A stretch of DNA of 52,144 bases from Prolixibacteraceae bacterium (GTDB taxonomy: Bacteria; Bacteroidota; Bacteroidia; Bacteroidales; Prolixibacteraceae). Below the pieces are notes generated by a model. It saw nothing but the letters and a program-made list of their open reading frames with translations, was not told where the DNA came from and searched no databases. A program made the position numbers and the translations under genes. The stretch covers positions 1-52,144 of the forward strand of contig JAIBEZ010000068.1 in NCBI GenBank assembly GCA_019459485.1, given 5' to 3'. Each line of letters starts with the position of its first letter. Positions within the stretch are counted from its first letter, which is position 1. Below, piece by piece: positions 8,749-17,926 of the stretch.

Positions 8749-9213
8749 ATGACGTTAAGACATCAACTGGATGACATTGACCTGAGAATACTGGAAATCA
8801 TTTCAAAAAATGCGCGCATACCTTTTAAAGATGTTGCCGCAGACGTTGGAGTTTCGAGAGCAGCTGTGCACCAACGCGTAAACCGTATGATCGAACTGGA
8901 TGTAATTGTTGGTTCAGGCTATCACATCGATCCCAAAAAAATTGATTATAAAACCTGCACCTACATTGGTATTTTCCTCGAAAAAGGCAGTTTGTACTCA
9001 ACCGTAGCAGAACAACTCAAGACTATTCCTGAAATCGTTGAATGTCATTACACGACCGGGCAATACGCCATATTTGCAAAAGTATATGCCAAAGACAATG
9101 AGCATTTGAAAGATATTCTGAGCGATAAAATTCAGAAAATAGGAGGCATTGCCAGCACAGAAACATTTATTTCGCTTGATGAAACATTTAAGCGTGAAGT
9201 GCCGATATTTTAG
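8749..9213 (+). CDS. Lrp/AsnC-family transcriptional regulator (second of pair)
   Basis: 154 aa from ATG 8749. The same frame is open further upstream into the previous gene, but the HTH begins at LDDIDLRILEIISKNARIPF, so 8749 fits the family length. Domain order is HTH then RAM (CTYIGIFLEKGSLYSTVAEQLKTIPEIVECHYTTG). It is a tandem paralogue of the preceding gene, and the two may form hetero-oligomers or divide targets. Ligand unknown. Confidence 0.92.
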   Translation: MTLRHQLDDIDLRILEIISKNARIPFKDVAADVGVSRAAVHQRVNRMIELDVIVGSGYHIDPKKIDYKTCTYIGIFLEKGSLYSTVAEQLKTIPEIVECHYTTGQYAIFAKVYAKDNEHLKDILSDKIQKIGGIASTETFISLDETFKREVPIF

Positions 9214-9227
9214 GCTTCCTCTTCCCT

Positions 9228-9283
9228 GCCTTCGATAAGCTTTGCTACTCAGCAGCAGGACTTCGGACTTCCGTCTCCGGTCT
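9228..9283. repeat. Dispersed repeat (inverse of the 44930-45045 repeat)
   Basis: CCTTCGATAAGCTTTGCTACTCAG followed by CTTCCGTCTCCGGTC is the approximate reverse complement of the sequence around 44990-45045 (CTGAGTGCGAAGCGTATCGAAGG with CCGGAGACCGG). It sits between two converging genes and may have spread as a noncoding repeat. Confidence 0.5.
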
Positions 9284-9284
9284 T

Positions 9285-10364
9285 TTACTCCTGTTTAAAT
9301 GCAAATCCTCCGGGAGAGATTCCAACTTTAAATTCATCAATCAGTTTTCCGGAAGGGGAAAATCGCCGGACCAAGCCATTCTGAGCATGGTCAATCGCAT
9401 CGCCGACATATATTTCAGAATTCGATGGGTCGATGGCCAAACTATAAAAACCGCCATAAAAATTGGTGTTCGCTGAAATTATAAATGGTTGCTCCGGAAG
9501 TTTTTTATCAGATGCAGCCATTTTCCATACATGCCGGTTCAGGAACAGCAATGAATCTTTCCCTGCATTCAGGCAAAGACTCAGCGGATGTTCGCCCAAA
9601 GCGAATCGGAATGACCGCTCAATTTCACGGGTTTCTGCATCAATCTTTAACAATCCGGGCCTTTCATAACCGTACGGATTGCCGTCAAATCCGCCATCAG
9701 TTAATACCCAAATCTTATTATCCTTGTCAATCACCAAACTATTTGGCTGTTTGAATACTTCAATTGAGTCAACCAATTGGTCTGTATTTGTGTCGATTAC
9801 AAGTATTTTATTGTCGTACGACCAGCAATTGCTAAAAACCAGGTTTTTATACTGAATCATCTTTTCGGTAGGATGCTGGGGGAATTCTGATTTCGAATTA
9901 CTGACAGGAATTTCACCGGTTATCCGAAAAGTTGAAGGATCGAAAATGGAAATTTTCCGGGCATACAAATCGGTAATGTATGCTTTTTGCGAATTCACAA
10001 AATGTATGTATCTGGGCGAACTTAGTCCGGTGATACTTCCCTGGTATTCGGCGGTGCGGCTGTCAATTATATAAATTTTGCCTGAATTGTTTACCACAAC
10101 AAAACCCAGATTGTTCCAAATGCTCATTGATTGCGCCACATCGCCCAAAGGTGCGCCGTTTCGGGCCTGAAATACATGATTAACCACCCTTTTGGTCGCC
10201 GGATCATAAAATGACAACGACGCGTTGCCGTACATGAAATTCCCCTGATTGACGATGTAAACTCCCCGGTTACCTGTAAAGTCGAAAAACACAGTATCAA
10301 CGGGGCTTTCCGAACAAGAAAGAAGTCCCAATGCACAAATCAGTATGTAAAAAAGCTTTTTCAT
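9285..10364 (-). CDS. btuG: Surface B12-binding beta-propeller lipoprotein, BtuG-like (DUF5074/YncE-type)
   Basis: 359 aa from ATG 10364, whose ATGA overlaps the btuB stop codon. The N terminus MKKLFYILICALGLLSCSES is a lipoprotein signal with lipobox LLSC. The rest is a seven-bladed-propeller-like repeat protein (GVYIVNQGNFMYGNASLSFYD, KIYIIDSRTAE, RYIHFVNSQKAYITDLY, KIWVLTDGG, SEIYVGDAID) matching the DUF5074/YncE type. In gut Bacteroides BtuG caps BtuB on the cell surface and binds cobalamin very tightly; the B12 riboswitch and BtuB gene of this operon support that role here. Upstream in-frame codons inside btuB are judged not to be the start. Confidence 0.82.
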   Translation of the reverse strand: MKKLFYILICALGLLSCSESPVDTVFFDFTGNRGVYIVNQGNFMYGNASLSFYDPATKRVVNHVFQARNGAPLGDVAQSMSIWNNLGFVVVNNSGKIYIIDSRTAEYQGSITGLSSPRYIHFVNSQKAYITDLYARKISIFDPSTFRITGEIPVSNSKSEFPQHPTEKMIQYKNLVFSNCWSYDNKILVIDTNTDQLVDSIEVFKQPNSLVIDKDNKIWVLTDGGFDGNPYGYERPGLLKIDAETREIERSFRFALGEHPLSLCLNAGKDSLLFLNRHVWKMAASDKKLPEQPFIISANTNFYGGFYSLAIDPSNSEIYVGDAIDHAQNGLVRRFSPSGKLIDEFKVGISPGGFAFKQE

Positions 10365-12352
10365 TTTCTGCATTGTATTTGGACGGTCAGAGAATAATAT
10401 CTTCCAGGCATTGGACGCCATAAAATTGCCATGTAATCTTCATTGGTTAAATTTTCCACATTGAAAGAAACATCTGCCTGAATGCGATTCCAAACAAACC
10501 TCTTTCCCGCAGTCAAATTGAACAACCAATAGGAATTCAGCACCTTTTCGTAGTCCGATTCTACGTTGTTGCTCGAAGTGTATCGTTTTCCGGTAAAAGG
10601 CGCATTTATTTTCAGGTAATAATTCTTGAAATCAGCTTCAGCGAACATGTTTGCTTTGTGTTTTGGAATGTAAATCAATTGTTTACCCCGCGATTCATCC
10701 ACCGAAGGAACCGCGTCAATGTTCGAAGTAGCGGAGTGCGAATAATTACCGCGTAAATTAAACTGAATGGCATTCGCAGCCACTAATTGTCCCGAAACCT
10801 GAATTTCAGCGCCACGGGCAAAAACTTTCCTCAGGTTATTCGCCTCCCAGTAATAAGCTCCGCTGGCGGATGGCTGCCATACAATCCAGTCATCAATTAA
10901 AGAGGCAAATCCGGTAATCTGCCCCGAAAAAGTTGCGCTTCCCTCTTTCCCTTTATAGGCAAATGCCAGGTCACCAGAGAAACCATCTTCCGGCTTTAAT
11001 TCCGGATTGCCTCCGGGAAGCCAGTACAAATCATTCAGGCTGGGTTGGTGATAATTCCGTGAAAGGTTGAACTTGAGTGAACTCAGTTGCTTTTTGTCCA
11101 GCCAATATTCTGTTCCAATTGATGGAATAAAACCGATTAGCCGGCCATCATACATTTCGCTCCGGAATAAAAATGAAATTGCCCACTGCGGAAGTACCAT
11201 GATATGAGCCGAATTCAGCAATGAAAAAGCCAGTTGATCCTGATCGTAACCAGTTTTCTGAGCTTGATCAAACACAGAGACAGTATTGTAAGTGGTATTC
11301 AACGACCAGTTAAAATTTATGGTCTCCTTTGGTGTCCAGTCGTAGTTAAACTGATTGGTAAAACTCTGCTCTTTACTTCGGCTGTCGAAATTCACAAACT
11401 TTGCTTCTGTACTCGATCTGAAATAATTTAACCGGTTCATATTCAATCCTGCCATCCATTCTACTTTGCTTTTTTCTTTAATGTATTTCCAACTTAAAAC
11501 TGCCCGTAAATTCTGATCTTTTTGTGTCTCTTTCCTGACATCGCCTTCAAACGACATCAGCTGCGGAAGGTTACGATCGCTTTGATAAGCCCACAATTTG
11601 GCCGAAACCGACTGATTTTTAAACCGTGAATATACTTCCTGAAGTAAACCGGATTTGCTGTATTCAGCATTCTTTTGAACATCGTCGTGCATTGGCAAAA
11701 CTCCGTAATTGAAATATGGAAAATTATTTTGGCTGCGATCGGAGAAAAACCGTGTTTTTGACTGAATTTTGCCGTTTCCAAATCCAAGATTTAGATATTC
11801 TTTGTGGGTTGAAAAGCTTTCGAGCGTTTGAATATACCGAATGCTGAAACGATCTGTCCAGTCGGGTTTGTTGTTTATTAAAACACTTCCGCCCAATGCT
11901 CCTGAACCTGATTTTAAAGAACTTCCGCCATGTTGCAAACTTAAATCATCAATAAAATAGACGGGAAACAATGAAAAATCTACATCGCCTCGCATGGGCG
12001 AATTGAGTTTCATCCCGTTCCAGTAAACTTGTGTATGAGAAGGCGCTGTTCCACGAAACGAAGCTGTTGCTGTTGAGCCTCTTCCGTACGATTTAATAAA
12101 AACCGGAGAATAAGATGACAGCAGTTCTGAAACTGTTTGTGTTTTGAGCATTTGCAAAACCAATGTATCGATATGAGTCGTCATAGTTCCGGATTCTTCA
12201 ATCGCTTTCTCTCCAAAAACTTCCACTTCCTCAATTGAAATTGTATCGGTAAGCTTTTGAGCTTCAAGATTTAAAGTTGTCAGCAATAGAAACAGAATGG
12301 CAAAAACAGATTTGTCCAAAAACTTCCAATTCGCTCTTTTATAGTGATTCAC
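10361..12352 (-). CDS. btuB: TonB-dependent outer-membrane receptor, BtuB-like
   Basis: 663 aa with signal peptide (VFAILFLLLTTLNLEAQ). The plug domain shows SVSELL-type (TVSELLSSYSPVFIKSYG), ATASFRGTAPSHTQVYWNGMKLN and LQHGGSSLKSGSGALGGSVLI motifs, followed by a 22-strand-type barrel ending in an aromatic-rich strand. It should import cobalamin with TonB energy and pass it to periplasmic carriers not encoded here. The probable start is GTG 12352, 4 bp after the preceding stop. The SusC-type N-terminal CarboxypepD_reg domain is absent, which also favours a vitamin or metal-complex receptor over a glycan one. The cobalamin riboswitch upstream makes B12 or a related corrinoid the likely substrate. 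Confidence 0.88.
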   Translation of the reverse strand: MNHYKRANWKFLDKSVFAILFLLLTTLNLEAQKLTDTISIEEVEVFGEKAIEESGTMTTHIDTLVLQMLKTQTVSELLSSYSPVFIKSYGRGSTATASFRGTAPSHTQVYWNGMKLNSPMRGDVDFSLFPVYFIDDLSLQHGGSSLKSGSGALGGSVLINNKPDWTDRFSIRYIQTLESFSTHKEYLNLGFGNGKIQSKTRFFSDRSQNNFPYFNYGVLPMHDDVQKNAEYSKSGLLQEVYSRFKNQSVSAKLWAYQSDRNLPQLMSFEGDVRKETQKDQNLRAVLSWKYIKEKSKVEWMAGLNMNRLNYFRSSTEAKFVNFDSRSKEQSFTNQFNYDWTPKETINFNWSLNTTYNTVSVFDQAQKTGYDQDQLAFSLLNSAHIMVLPQWAISFLFRSEMYDGRLIGFIPSIGTEYWLDKKQLSSLKFNLSRNYHQPSLNDLYWLPGGNPELKPEDGFSGDLAFAYKGKEGSATFSGQITGFASLIDDWIVWQPSASGAYYWEANNLRKVFARGAEIQVSGQLVAANAIQFNLRGNYSHSATSNIDAVPSVDESRGKQLIYIPKHKANMFAEADFKNYYLKINAPFTGKRYTSSNNVESDYEKVLNSYWLFNLTAGKRFVWNRIQADVSFNVENLTNEDYMAILWRPMPGRYYSLTVQIQCRK

Positions 12353-12356
12353 GAAC

Positions 12357-14774
12357 TTACTGTTTGATTAATTTCTGCTGGAAAACCTGGCTTCCTGACT
12401 TAACTTTCAGAATATAAAACCCAGCAGGAAGATGAGACAAATCGATGCTTGCTTGAGAAAAGCCTTCAGAATAAACTATTCGCCCATGAAAATCAACAAT
12501 TTCGACAGAATTGATTGGTGTCAAACATTCTATCCGGAGCCAGTTTGTGAAAGGATTTGGGTAAACTTTACACGAAAGCCCATTCGCCAGATTGCCTTTA
12601 ATTCCGGTAGCGGAATCGACAAAGAGTTTTGAGGCATCAATGCCCGAAACAAACAGGTAATCACCAGCTTTATCTATAGTTAAAGCGAGCTTTCCGAATT
12701 CATCGGTTGTGTATGTTGTGCCGCTTTTGGTAGAATTTTGCAGTTCGATTTGAACAGTTTGATAAGCCAGAACTTCGGACGAATTGATCGAAACCGTCCG
12801 GTTCTGATTCATGGAACAAAAATAGTTCATCAACTGAAGATCAACAGTCTGATTCAGTTTTAAAGAATCAGATCCTGTTGTTAAATGTGCTACCGACCAA
12901 GGGATTTCGTTGTCGGCAATTTGATAAACCAATATTTCGTCGTTGTTGTTCACTTTAATTTTATCCAGTCCGGTCACAAATGGTTGTTGGTTGAGCATTA
13001 CCACCCACGTCTTGCGAAAAGCAGCAGAAGTTCGCGATCCGCCATACCCAAAATGATAAGCCGTTGATCCCTCCTCATTCTCAGGAATCCGCCATAAATA
13101 AAGCGCAGAACCGCCCTCTGCATCATCCCGAAATGCCCATTCATTTTCCAATTCGGTATGTTTGTAGAGGGCAGCCAATGCATGTGCCACTGAAACAAAG
13201 GAAGTATCTGTTAATTGATAGGATTTTTGCGCATTATCAACGTTGGAAGTTAAATCAATGGTTTCGACCCAGATTGAATGCCGCGGAACCAAAGTTTTTT
13301 CAGCAGTTTTAACCGCTATAAAAACCTTTTTCATTGCTGATTCAGGAATAACCTGAATTAGAACGGAATCAAGAAGTGACTCAATTTCAACCGACTCAAG
13401 ATACAACCAGCATTTGCCGGTTTGTTTTCCTTTGAGAAAATGAGTTCCATCAACCTGAATAAGTTCTGCGACCAATTCATTTTCAATCCTCCATTTCGGG
13501 GTAATTCCGGTCAAAATATTTCCATTCTGATCAGTCAATTTACCAGTCAGTTCAAGCCTATCATTTACCTTCACACTATTGGTTGTGAGCGTTATTAATG
13601 CTTTCCCGGCTGAGAATATTTCCAATTCTTTTTCTGCATAAATACCTGAATTTGATGCACGAAGGCGAACTTTCCCGTTTTGCAAAGCTTTCAACTTACC
13701 TTCTTCAATAACTGCCAATTCCGGATTGTTTATTGACCAGCTAATTGGAGCATTTTCGGCCCTTATTCCTGATTCAAAAAATACCGCATTTATGTCAATG
13801 CCCTCTCCTGCCATGATTTTTGGTGGTAGATCCTGAATAACAACCATCGATCGCGTTCCATTTACAGCGGCGGGCTCAACATCGCGGATACCGGTAATTT
13901 CAGTCGAAACTTCACCCAACCAACCGACCATTGCATTCATTCCGGTATAAATCCTGACAAAATGTATTTCATCCAGTTTTACATGATTCCCATCTTTGTC
14001 AACCGCCCAATCAATGTCAATGGCATCGCCGCCACTTCCTTCAATCGCAATCGTGTAAGGATTATCAGGTAATTTTTCGCTGGCCGAAATAACCGGCGTA
14101 TTGTCGGCATATCCGAATGCCCTGCGGGAAGAATTCACCACTCCCGGATTCGACAAATCAATTTGGCCCTTGAGTCGTGTTCCGCTCAGGATATATTTTT
14201 CCACTGCCACCGCCGGAAATAATTCAGCCTGAGGATAATAACTTTGAAGGTGAAAACTATTTACAGAAATCACTCCTGATTTCTCCTGATTATCAGTCCA
14301 GTAAATATCGGCTGCCGAATTTAAGCCGCTGTTTTTGTAGGTAATTTCATAGTTTGAAATAGTTGTGTTCCAATAATGATCACATCCTGCAATTTCGTAC
14401 CAGGTGTCATCAGGAAGTCCGTTTGTATTTTCATCCTTCATCACCTGAACGATTCCAGGCTCCGACCAGGTTGTCGTTGCATTTCCAAATACTGTAAAGT
14501 CAACTCCGTATGGATTATTTGGATCATTTTTAATTCCAGAAGAAAATTCAAGCACAATTGATCCGCCAAATGCGCCAAGGCTCACCACACCCCGATTGGT
14601 TCCGATAAGCGAAGTTGCCGCCGCAGGAGTACCAATAAATTCGGCATTGGTGTACTGTCCGGGAGCAGGTAAATAATCGGATACTCCGGTGGCAAATTGC
14701 CCCTGAACTTTCAGAATAATCAACACAAAAATGCTGATCAAGAATAATTTACGACTACTAAATAAGTGGCTCAT
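12357..14774 (-). CDS. Large T9SS-sorted surface protein of the B12 operon
   Basis: 805 aa from ATG 14774; an in-frame TTG at 14783 is possible but lies inside a hairpin. Signal peptide LFLISIFVLIILKVQGQ. Residues about 25-300 resemble a family of B12-locus cell-surface proteins (SLGAFGGSIVLEFSSGI, VDFTVFGNATTTWSEPGIVQVMKD, WYEIAGCDHYWNT). The middle has Ig-like strands (ISWSINNPELAVIEEGKLKA). The last 70 residues form a type A T9SS sorting domain (VYPNPFTNWLRIE...LPAGFYILKVKSG). It is the first gene after the cobalamin riboswitch, so I infer a surface-exposed accessory to B12 capture. Corrinoid binding is not shown by the sequence. Confidence 0.75.
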   Translation of the reverse strand: MSHLFSSRKLFLISIFVLIILKVQGQFATGVSDYLPAPGQYTNAEFIGTPAAATSLIGTNRGVVSLGAFGGSIVLEFSSGIKNDPNNPYGVDFTVFGNATTTWSEPGIVQVMKDENTNGLPDDTWYEIAGCDHYWNTTISNYEITYKNSGLNSAADIYWTDNQEKSGVISVNSFHLQSYYPQAELFPAVAVEKYILSGTRLKGQIDLSNPGVVNSSRRAFGYADNTPVISASEKLPDNPYTIAIEGSGGDAIDIDWAVDKDGNHVKLDEIHFVRIYTGMNAMVGWLGEVSTEITGIRDVEPAAVNGTRSMVVIQDLPPKIMAGEGIDINAVFFESGIRAENAPISWSINNPELAVIEEGKLKALQNGKVRLRASNSGIYAEKELEIFSAGKALITLTTNSVKVNDRLELTGKLTDQNGNILTGITPKWRIENELVAELIQVDGTHFLKGKQTGKCWLYLESVEIESLLDSVLIQVIPESAMKKVFIAVKTAEKTLVPRHSIWVETIDLTSNVDNAQKSYQLTDTSFVSVAHALAALYKHTELENEWAFRDDAEGGSALYLWRIPENEEGSTAYHFGYGGSRTSAAFRKTWVVMLNQQPFVTGLDKIKVNNNDEILVYQIADNEIPWSVAHLTTGSDSLKLNQTVDLQLMNYFCSMNQNRTVSINSSEVLAYQTVQIELQNSTKSGTTYTTDEFGKLALTIDKAGDYLFVSGIDASKLFVDSATGIKGNLANGLSCKVYPNPFTNWLRIECLTPINSVEIVDFHGRIVYSEGFSQASIDLSHLPAGFYILKVKSGSQVFQQKLIKQ

Positions 14775-14776
14775 TT

Positions 14777-14812
14777 GCTGCAAAAACTTAATTTTTTATT
14801 GGATTTTGCAGC
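14777..14812 (-). promoter_or_regulatory. Start-proximal hairpin, possible riboswitch expression platform
   Basis: Perfect 9-bp arms GCTGCAAAA (14777-14785) and TTTTGCAGC (14804-14812) form a hairpin ending 2 nt before ATG 14774 on the minus-strand transcript. In a phylum that rarely uses Shine-Dalgarno pairing, a stem against the start codon could control ribosome access. No U-rich terminator lies between riboswitch and gene, which is compatible with translational control. Confidence 0.5.
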
Positions 14813-14879
14813 TTTTCAGGATTGAAAAATGAAAAGGATACGGTTTTTTGCTTTTTCGCCGAAAGCTTCAAAATCCAGA

Positions 14880-15070
14880 CTCGAACAGGCAGGTCTTCTG
14901 ACTTATCCCCTTTTTAACCCCTTCCCGCCCCTCCCGATAGTTCTCGGGACGGACAGTGGTAAATCATTAAAAAGTTATACAGGACTTACAGCAGCGGGAA
15001 CTGTACAGGAATCATCCATTTTGAAGGATTCACCTGTTTCCCTTTTACATTCCGAAAATCGGAAACCTAT
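14880..15070 (-). ncRNA. Cobalamin (B12) riboswitch
   Basis: On the minus strand, in order: AAAAGGGAAACAGGTGAAT (about 15029-15047), the B12-box-like CCCGCTGCTGTAAG (about 14985-14998), and AGTCAGAAGACCTGCC (14889-14904). These are the conserved blocks of the cobalamin aptamer (AAGGGAA, GGTGAA, CCCGCxACTGTAA, GTCAGxAGACCTGCC) in the right order and spacing. An internal stem CCCGAT/ATCGGG variant is at 14933-14948. The plus-strand open frame 14829-15146 is an accident of this RNA. The element should repress the downstream B12 uptake operon when cobalamin is abundant. Confidence 0.92.
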
Positions 15071-15127
15071 TCGCCGACAAATGTACACAAAAGTTCGAAA
15101 CGGAGGAATTAATCTGGTAAAAGTGGT

Positions 15128-15135
15128 TATTTTTG
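15128..15135 (+). promoter_or_regulatory. -7 element TATTTTTG of phoH
   Basis: Perfect TAnnTTTG, 11 bp before ATG 15147, so the phoH message would have a leader of only a few nucleotides. It lies on the opposite strand from the riboswitch transcript, just upstream of it. Confidence 0.6.
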
Positions 15136-15146
15136 CCATGCATTAA

Positions 15147-16169
15147 ATGAGCAAATCATCTATGTTTGAAAAACTAATTCATCTTGAAGGAATTGATCCG
15201 CTGGAATTTTTCGGTGTGAACAATGCAAAAATGAACCTTATAAAATCCTTTTTCCCAAAATTGATTATTGTATATCGGGGTAACGATGTGATCCTCAAAG
15301 GCGATGATGAAGAGATTCTTCGGTTCGAGAAAAAATTTCATTTGATTTTGGATCACTACAATCAGTTCAACGTATTGCCTGATGATATTATCAATCAGGT
15401 ATTTATGAACGAAGATGGAAGCAATGATTCTTTCGAAGAAGAAAAAGACGCGCTCCTTTTCGGAATTAATGGAAAGGCTATCAGGGCAAGAACTCCGAAC
15501 CAAAAGGTGTTGGTTGATGCATGTAAAACTTCAGATCTCATTTTTGCTATCGGTCCGGCCGGAACAGGAAAAACATATACGGCAATTGCACTGGCTGTGA
15601 GGGCTTTGAAGAATCGCGAGATAAAGCGAATTATCCTTAGCCGACCTGCTGTAGAAGCAGGTGAGCGTCTTGGGTTTTTGCCCGGTGACCTGAAAGAAAA
15701 AATTGATCCGTATTTGCAGCCTTTGTATGACGCGCTTTTAGATATGATTCCCGCAAAAAAACTGGAAGAATTTATGAAGGATGGAATCATTCAAATTGCT
15801 CCACTGGCATTTATGCGCGGACGCACGCTCAGCAACGCATTTGTGATACTCGACGAAGCACAAAACACCACCGTCCTTCAGTTGAAAATGTTTCTCACCC
15901 GAATGGGGCTCAACACCAAATTTGTGGTTACAGGCGATGAAACACAAATCGATTTGCCATTCCACAGTCCTTCAGGATTGATACTTGCAAAAAAAATACT
16001 GAAAAACATTCCGAATATTTCATTTGTTCAGTTCGAAGTAAAAGACATTGTACGTCATAAACTGGTTCGCGATATTGTGGTTGCATACGAAAAACACCAT
16101 GCGCACGAAATTGCACGTCGGGAAAAGGAAAAAGAAAAAAACAAAACAGATAAAAACGAAGAAAAATGA
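15147..16169 (+). CDS. phoH: PhoH-family ATPase
   Basis: 340 aa. After an N-terminal region with a KH-like domain comes the P-loop GPAGTGKT (136-143) and the Walker B strand [12 protein letters not shown], plus [13 protein letters not shown] and the C-terminal [10 protein letters not shown] typical of PhoH/PhoL. The Lys/Glu-rich end ([17 protein letters not shown]) is a flexible tail. PhoH proteins are cytoplasmic ATPases implicated in RNA or ribosome metabolism; the precise role is uncertain. The stop overlaps the purC start by 4 bp (ATGA), indicating translational coupling. Confidence 0.93.
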   Translation: MSKSSMFEKLIHLEGIDPLEFFGVNNAKMNLIKSFFPKLIIVYRGNDVILKGDDEEILRFEKKFHLILDHYNQFNVLPDDIINQVFMNEDGSNDSFEEEKDALLFGINGKAIRARTPNQKVLVDACKTSDLIFAIGPAGTGKTYTAIALAVRALKNREIKRIILSRPAVEAGERLGFLPGDLKEKIDPYLQPLYDALLDMIPAKKLEEFMKDGIIQIAPLAFMRGRTLSNAFVILDEAQNTTVLQLKMFLTRMGLNTKFVVTGDETQIDLPFHSPSGLILAKKILKNIPNISFVQFEVKDIVRHKLVRDIVVAYEKHHAHEIARREKEKEKNKTDKNEEK

Positions 16170-17113
16170 ACAAAGCATTAACACGTACCGATTTTAATTT
16201 TGCCGGACAGAAAGACGTTTATCACGGAAAAGTGAGAGATGTTTACAACATCAACAACGAATATCTGGTGATGGTAGTTACTGATCGTATATCAGCTTTC
16301 GATGTTGTTTTACCTGAAGGAATTCCTTATAAAGGACAGGTATTGAACCAAATAGCTGCGAAATTCCTGGATGCCACCAGCGACATTGTTCCTAACTGGA
16401 AAGTTACGACTCCTGATCCAAATGTAACGGTGGGACATCATTGTGAACCATTCAAAGTAGAAATGGTCATTCGTGGTTATTTAACCGGACACGCATGGCG
16501 CGAATACCGCAGCGGAAAAAGAGTTTTATGCGGAGTGCCGATGCCCGATGGAATGGTTGAAAACCAGAAATTTCCGGAGCCAATTCTGACGCCAACTACC
16601 AAGGCATACGAAGGCCATGATGAAGATATTTCGAGAGAAGAAATTATTGATCAAGGCATTGTGAGTAAAGAAGATTACGAAAAGCTTGAAAGTTATACAC
16701 GTGAAGTATTTCGGCGCGGAACCGTAATTGCCGCCGAAAAAGGTCTAATTCTGGTGGATACCAAATATGAGTTTGGGAAAAAAGACGGGAAAATCTATTT
16801 GATTGACGAAATTCATACGCCAGATTCATCGCGTTACTTTTATGAAGAAGGTTACGAAGATCGTTTGGCCAAAGGCGAAAATCAAAAGCAACTTTCGAAA
16901 GAATTCGTTCGCCAGTGGCTGATCGAAAATGGGTTTCAGGGAAAAGAAGGTCAGGTTGTTCCTGAAATGAGCCTGGAGTTTGTTCAATCGGTTTCCGAAA
17001 GGTATATCGAGCTTTTCGAGAGCATTACCGGCGATTCATTTGTCAAATCTGAATTGGAAAATATTCAGGACCGCATTGAAAACAATATCAATAAATTCCT
17101 GAAAAGCTTATAA
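16166..17113 (+). CDS. purC: Phosphoribosylaminoimidazole-succinocarboxamide synthase (SAICAR synthetase)
   Basis: 315 aa, the longer form of the enzyme. Key segments: [36 protein letters not shown], the signature [20 protein letters not shown], and [14 protein letters not shown]. It joins CAIR and aspartate using ATP in the eighth step of purine synthesis. Translationally coupled to phoH, an unusual partner that places a nucleotide-synthesis gene with an RNA-associated ATPase. A hairpin follows at once. Confidence 0.96.
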   Translation: MNKALTRTDFNFAGQKDVYHGKVRDVYNINNEYLVMVVTDRISAFDVVLPEGIPYKGQVLNQIAAKFLDATSDIVPNWKVTTPDPNVTVGHHCEPFKVEMVIRGYLTGHAWREYRSGKRVLCGVPMPDGMVENQKFPEPILTPTTKAYEGHDEDISREEIIDQGIVSKEDYEKLESYTREVFRRGTVIAAEKGLILVDTKYEFGKKDGKIYLIDEIHTPDSSRYFYEEGYEDRLAKGENQKQLSKEFVRQWLIENGFQGKEGQVVPEMSLEFVQSVSERYIELFESITGDSFVKSELENIQDRIENNINKFLKSL

Positions 17114-17119
17114 AAAGCA

Positions 17120-17153
17120 GGAAGGCTGCCTCCGATTTGAGAAGCAGCCTTCC
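17120..17153. terminator. Terminator hairpin after purC
   Basis: Perfect 10-bp arms GGAAGGCTGC (17120-17129) and GCAGCCTTCC (17144-17153), lying between convergent genes; the following T run is interrupted (TTATATT). Confidence 0.7.
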
Positions 17154-17183
17154 TTATATTAAGATGAATGATTGATTTAATTT

Positions 17184-17795
17184 TTAAAATCTGACAGAGA
17201 AGTTTACCTGAAACGGTGAAGGAACAATTACATATCCTCTTGGTGAATAGCTGAAATACAAATCTCCGTTTCTGTAATATGCTTGTCCGTGTGCATAAAC
17301 TCTCTCACACCTGAAGGGCAAATCCCTGAAATAAACCTGACGTGGAGGTTCAACAACGTAGTAACCAACTCCTCTGCGATAGCTGTAAAAATTATTTCCT
17401 GAATAATAGTAATTTCCGCGAGAATGTTTGAAAACTACAGGATTATGATCGAACCTCTGGTAAACCTTTCCATACTTTGGATGGTTTATGTAGTTTTTAT
17501 GGAAATAATTCTTCTTTTTCGAATTGTGATCACTGTACGCATAATTTCCATTCTTTTTTCCGGAATTGTATCTTGCGTAATCTTTCCCATCTCCGAATCG
17601 TGAGTCATTTCCATATTTCTTATCATATTTTTGTACCGAACGGTCTGTTTTACGGTACTCCTTGCGGTCGCTGTTTTTATCTGATTTCTTGTTATTCCAG
17701 TTATTTTGAGCAGTTACTTCAACCGAAGCAGCCATCAAGGCTAATGAAAAAAATGCAACCGGAAAAATTTGCCTTATTGAGTTAATGGTTTTCAT
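17184..17795 (-). CDS. Secreted Tyr/Lys/Asn-rich protein, DUF6515-like
   Basis: 203 aa. A signal segment (FPVAFFSLALMAASVEVTAQ) leads into a low-complexity Lys/Asp/Tyr region (about 30-115) and a C-terminal part with tyrosine-rich beta hairpins (GNYYYSGNNFYSYRRGVGYYVV, AYYRNGDLYFSYSPRGYVIV). This pattern of paired YYY...GYVVV units recalls DUF6515 proteins; I am unsure of the family. Probably periplasmic or surface located. It is a single gene transcribed against purC. Confidence 0.62.
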   Translation of the reverse strand: MKTINSIRQIFPVAFFSLALMAASVEVTAQNNWNNKKSDKNSDRKEYRKTDRSVQKYDKKYGNDSRFGDGKDYARYNSGKKNGNYAYSDHNSKKKNYFHKNYINHPKYGKVYQRFDHNPVVFKHSRGNYYYSGNNFYSYRRGVGYYVVEPPRQVYFRDLPFRCERVYAHGQAYYRNGDLYFSYSPRGYVIVPSPFQVNFSVRF

Positions 17796-17901
17796 GGCGT
17801 CTGTATTTAAAAGGTTAAAAAATATTTTTTTTCGAACGTTACCGGTAATTTGATCTGGTTAAAACAAAGCTTATGCCAAAGTTTTCCTTTTAAAATAATG
17901 C

Positions 17902-17909
17902 TATTTTTG
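17902..17909 (+). promoter_or_regulatory. -7 element TATTTTTG of ruvX
   Basis: Perfect TAnnTTTG 18 bp before the GTG start at 17927, giving a leader of about 12 nt. Confidence 0.6.
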
Positions 17910-17926
17910 CAGCAAAATTTAAAACT

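Noticed and set aside
14829-15146. Plus-strand ORF of 105 codons
   Set aside because: Lies over the cobalamin riboswitch on the other strand and shows no protein-like features.
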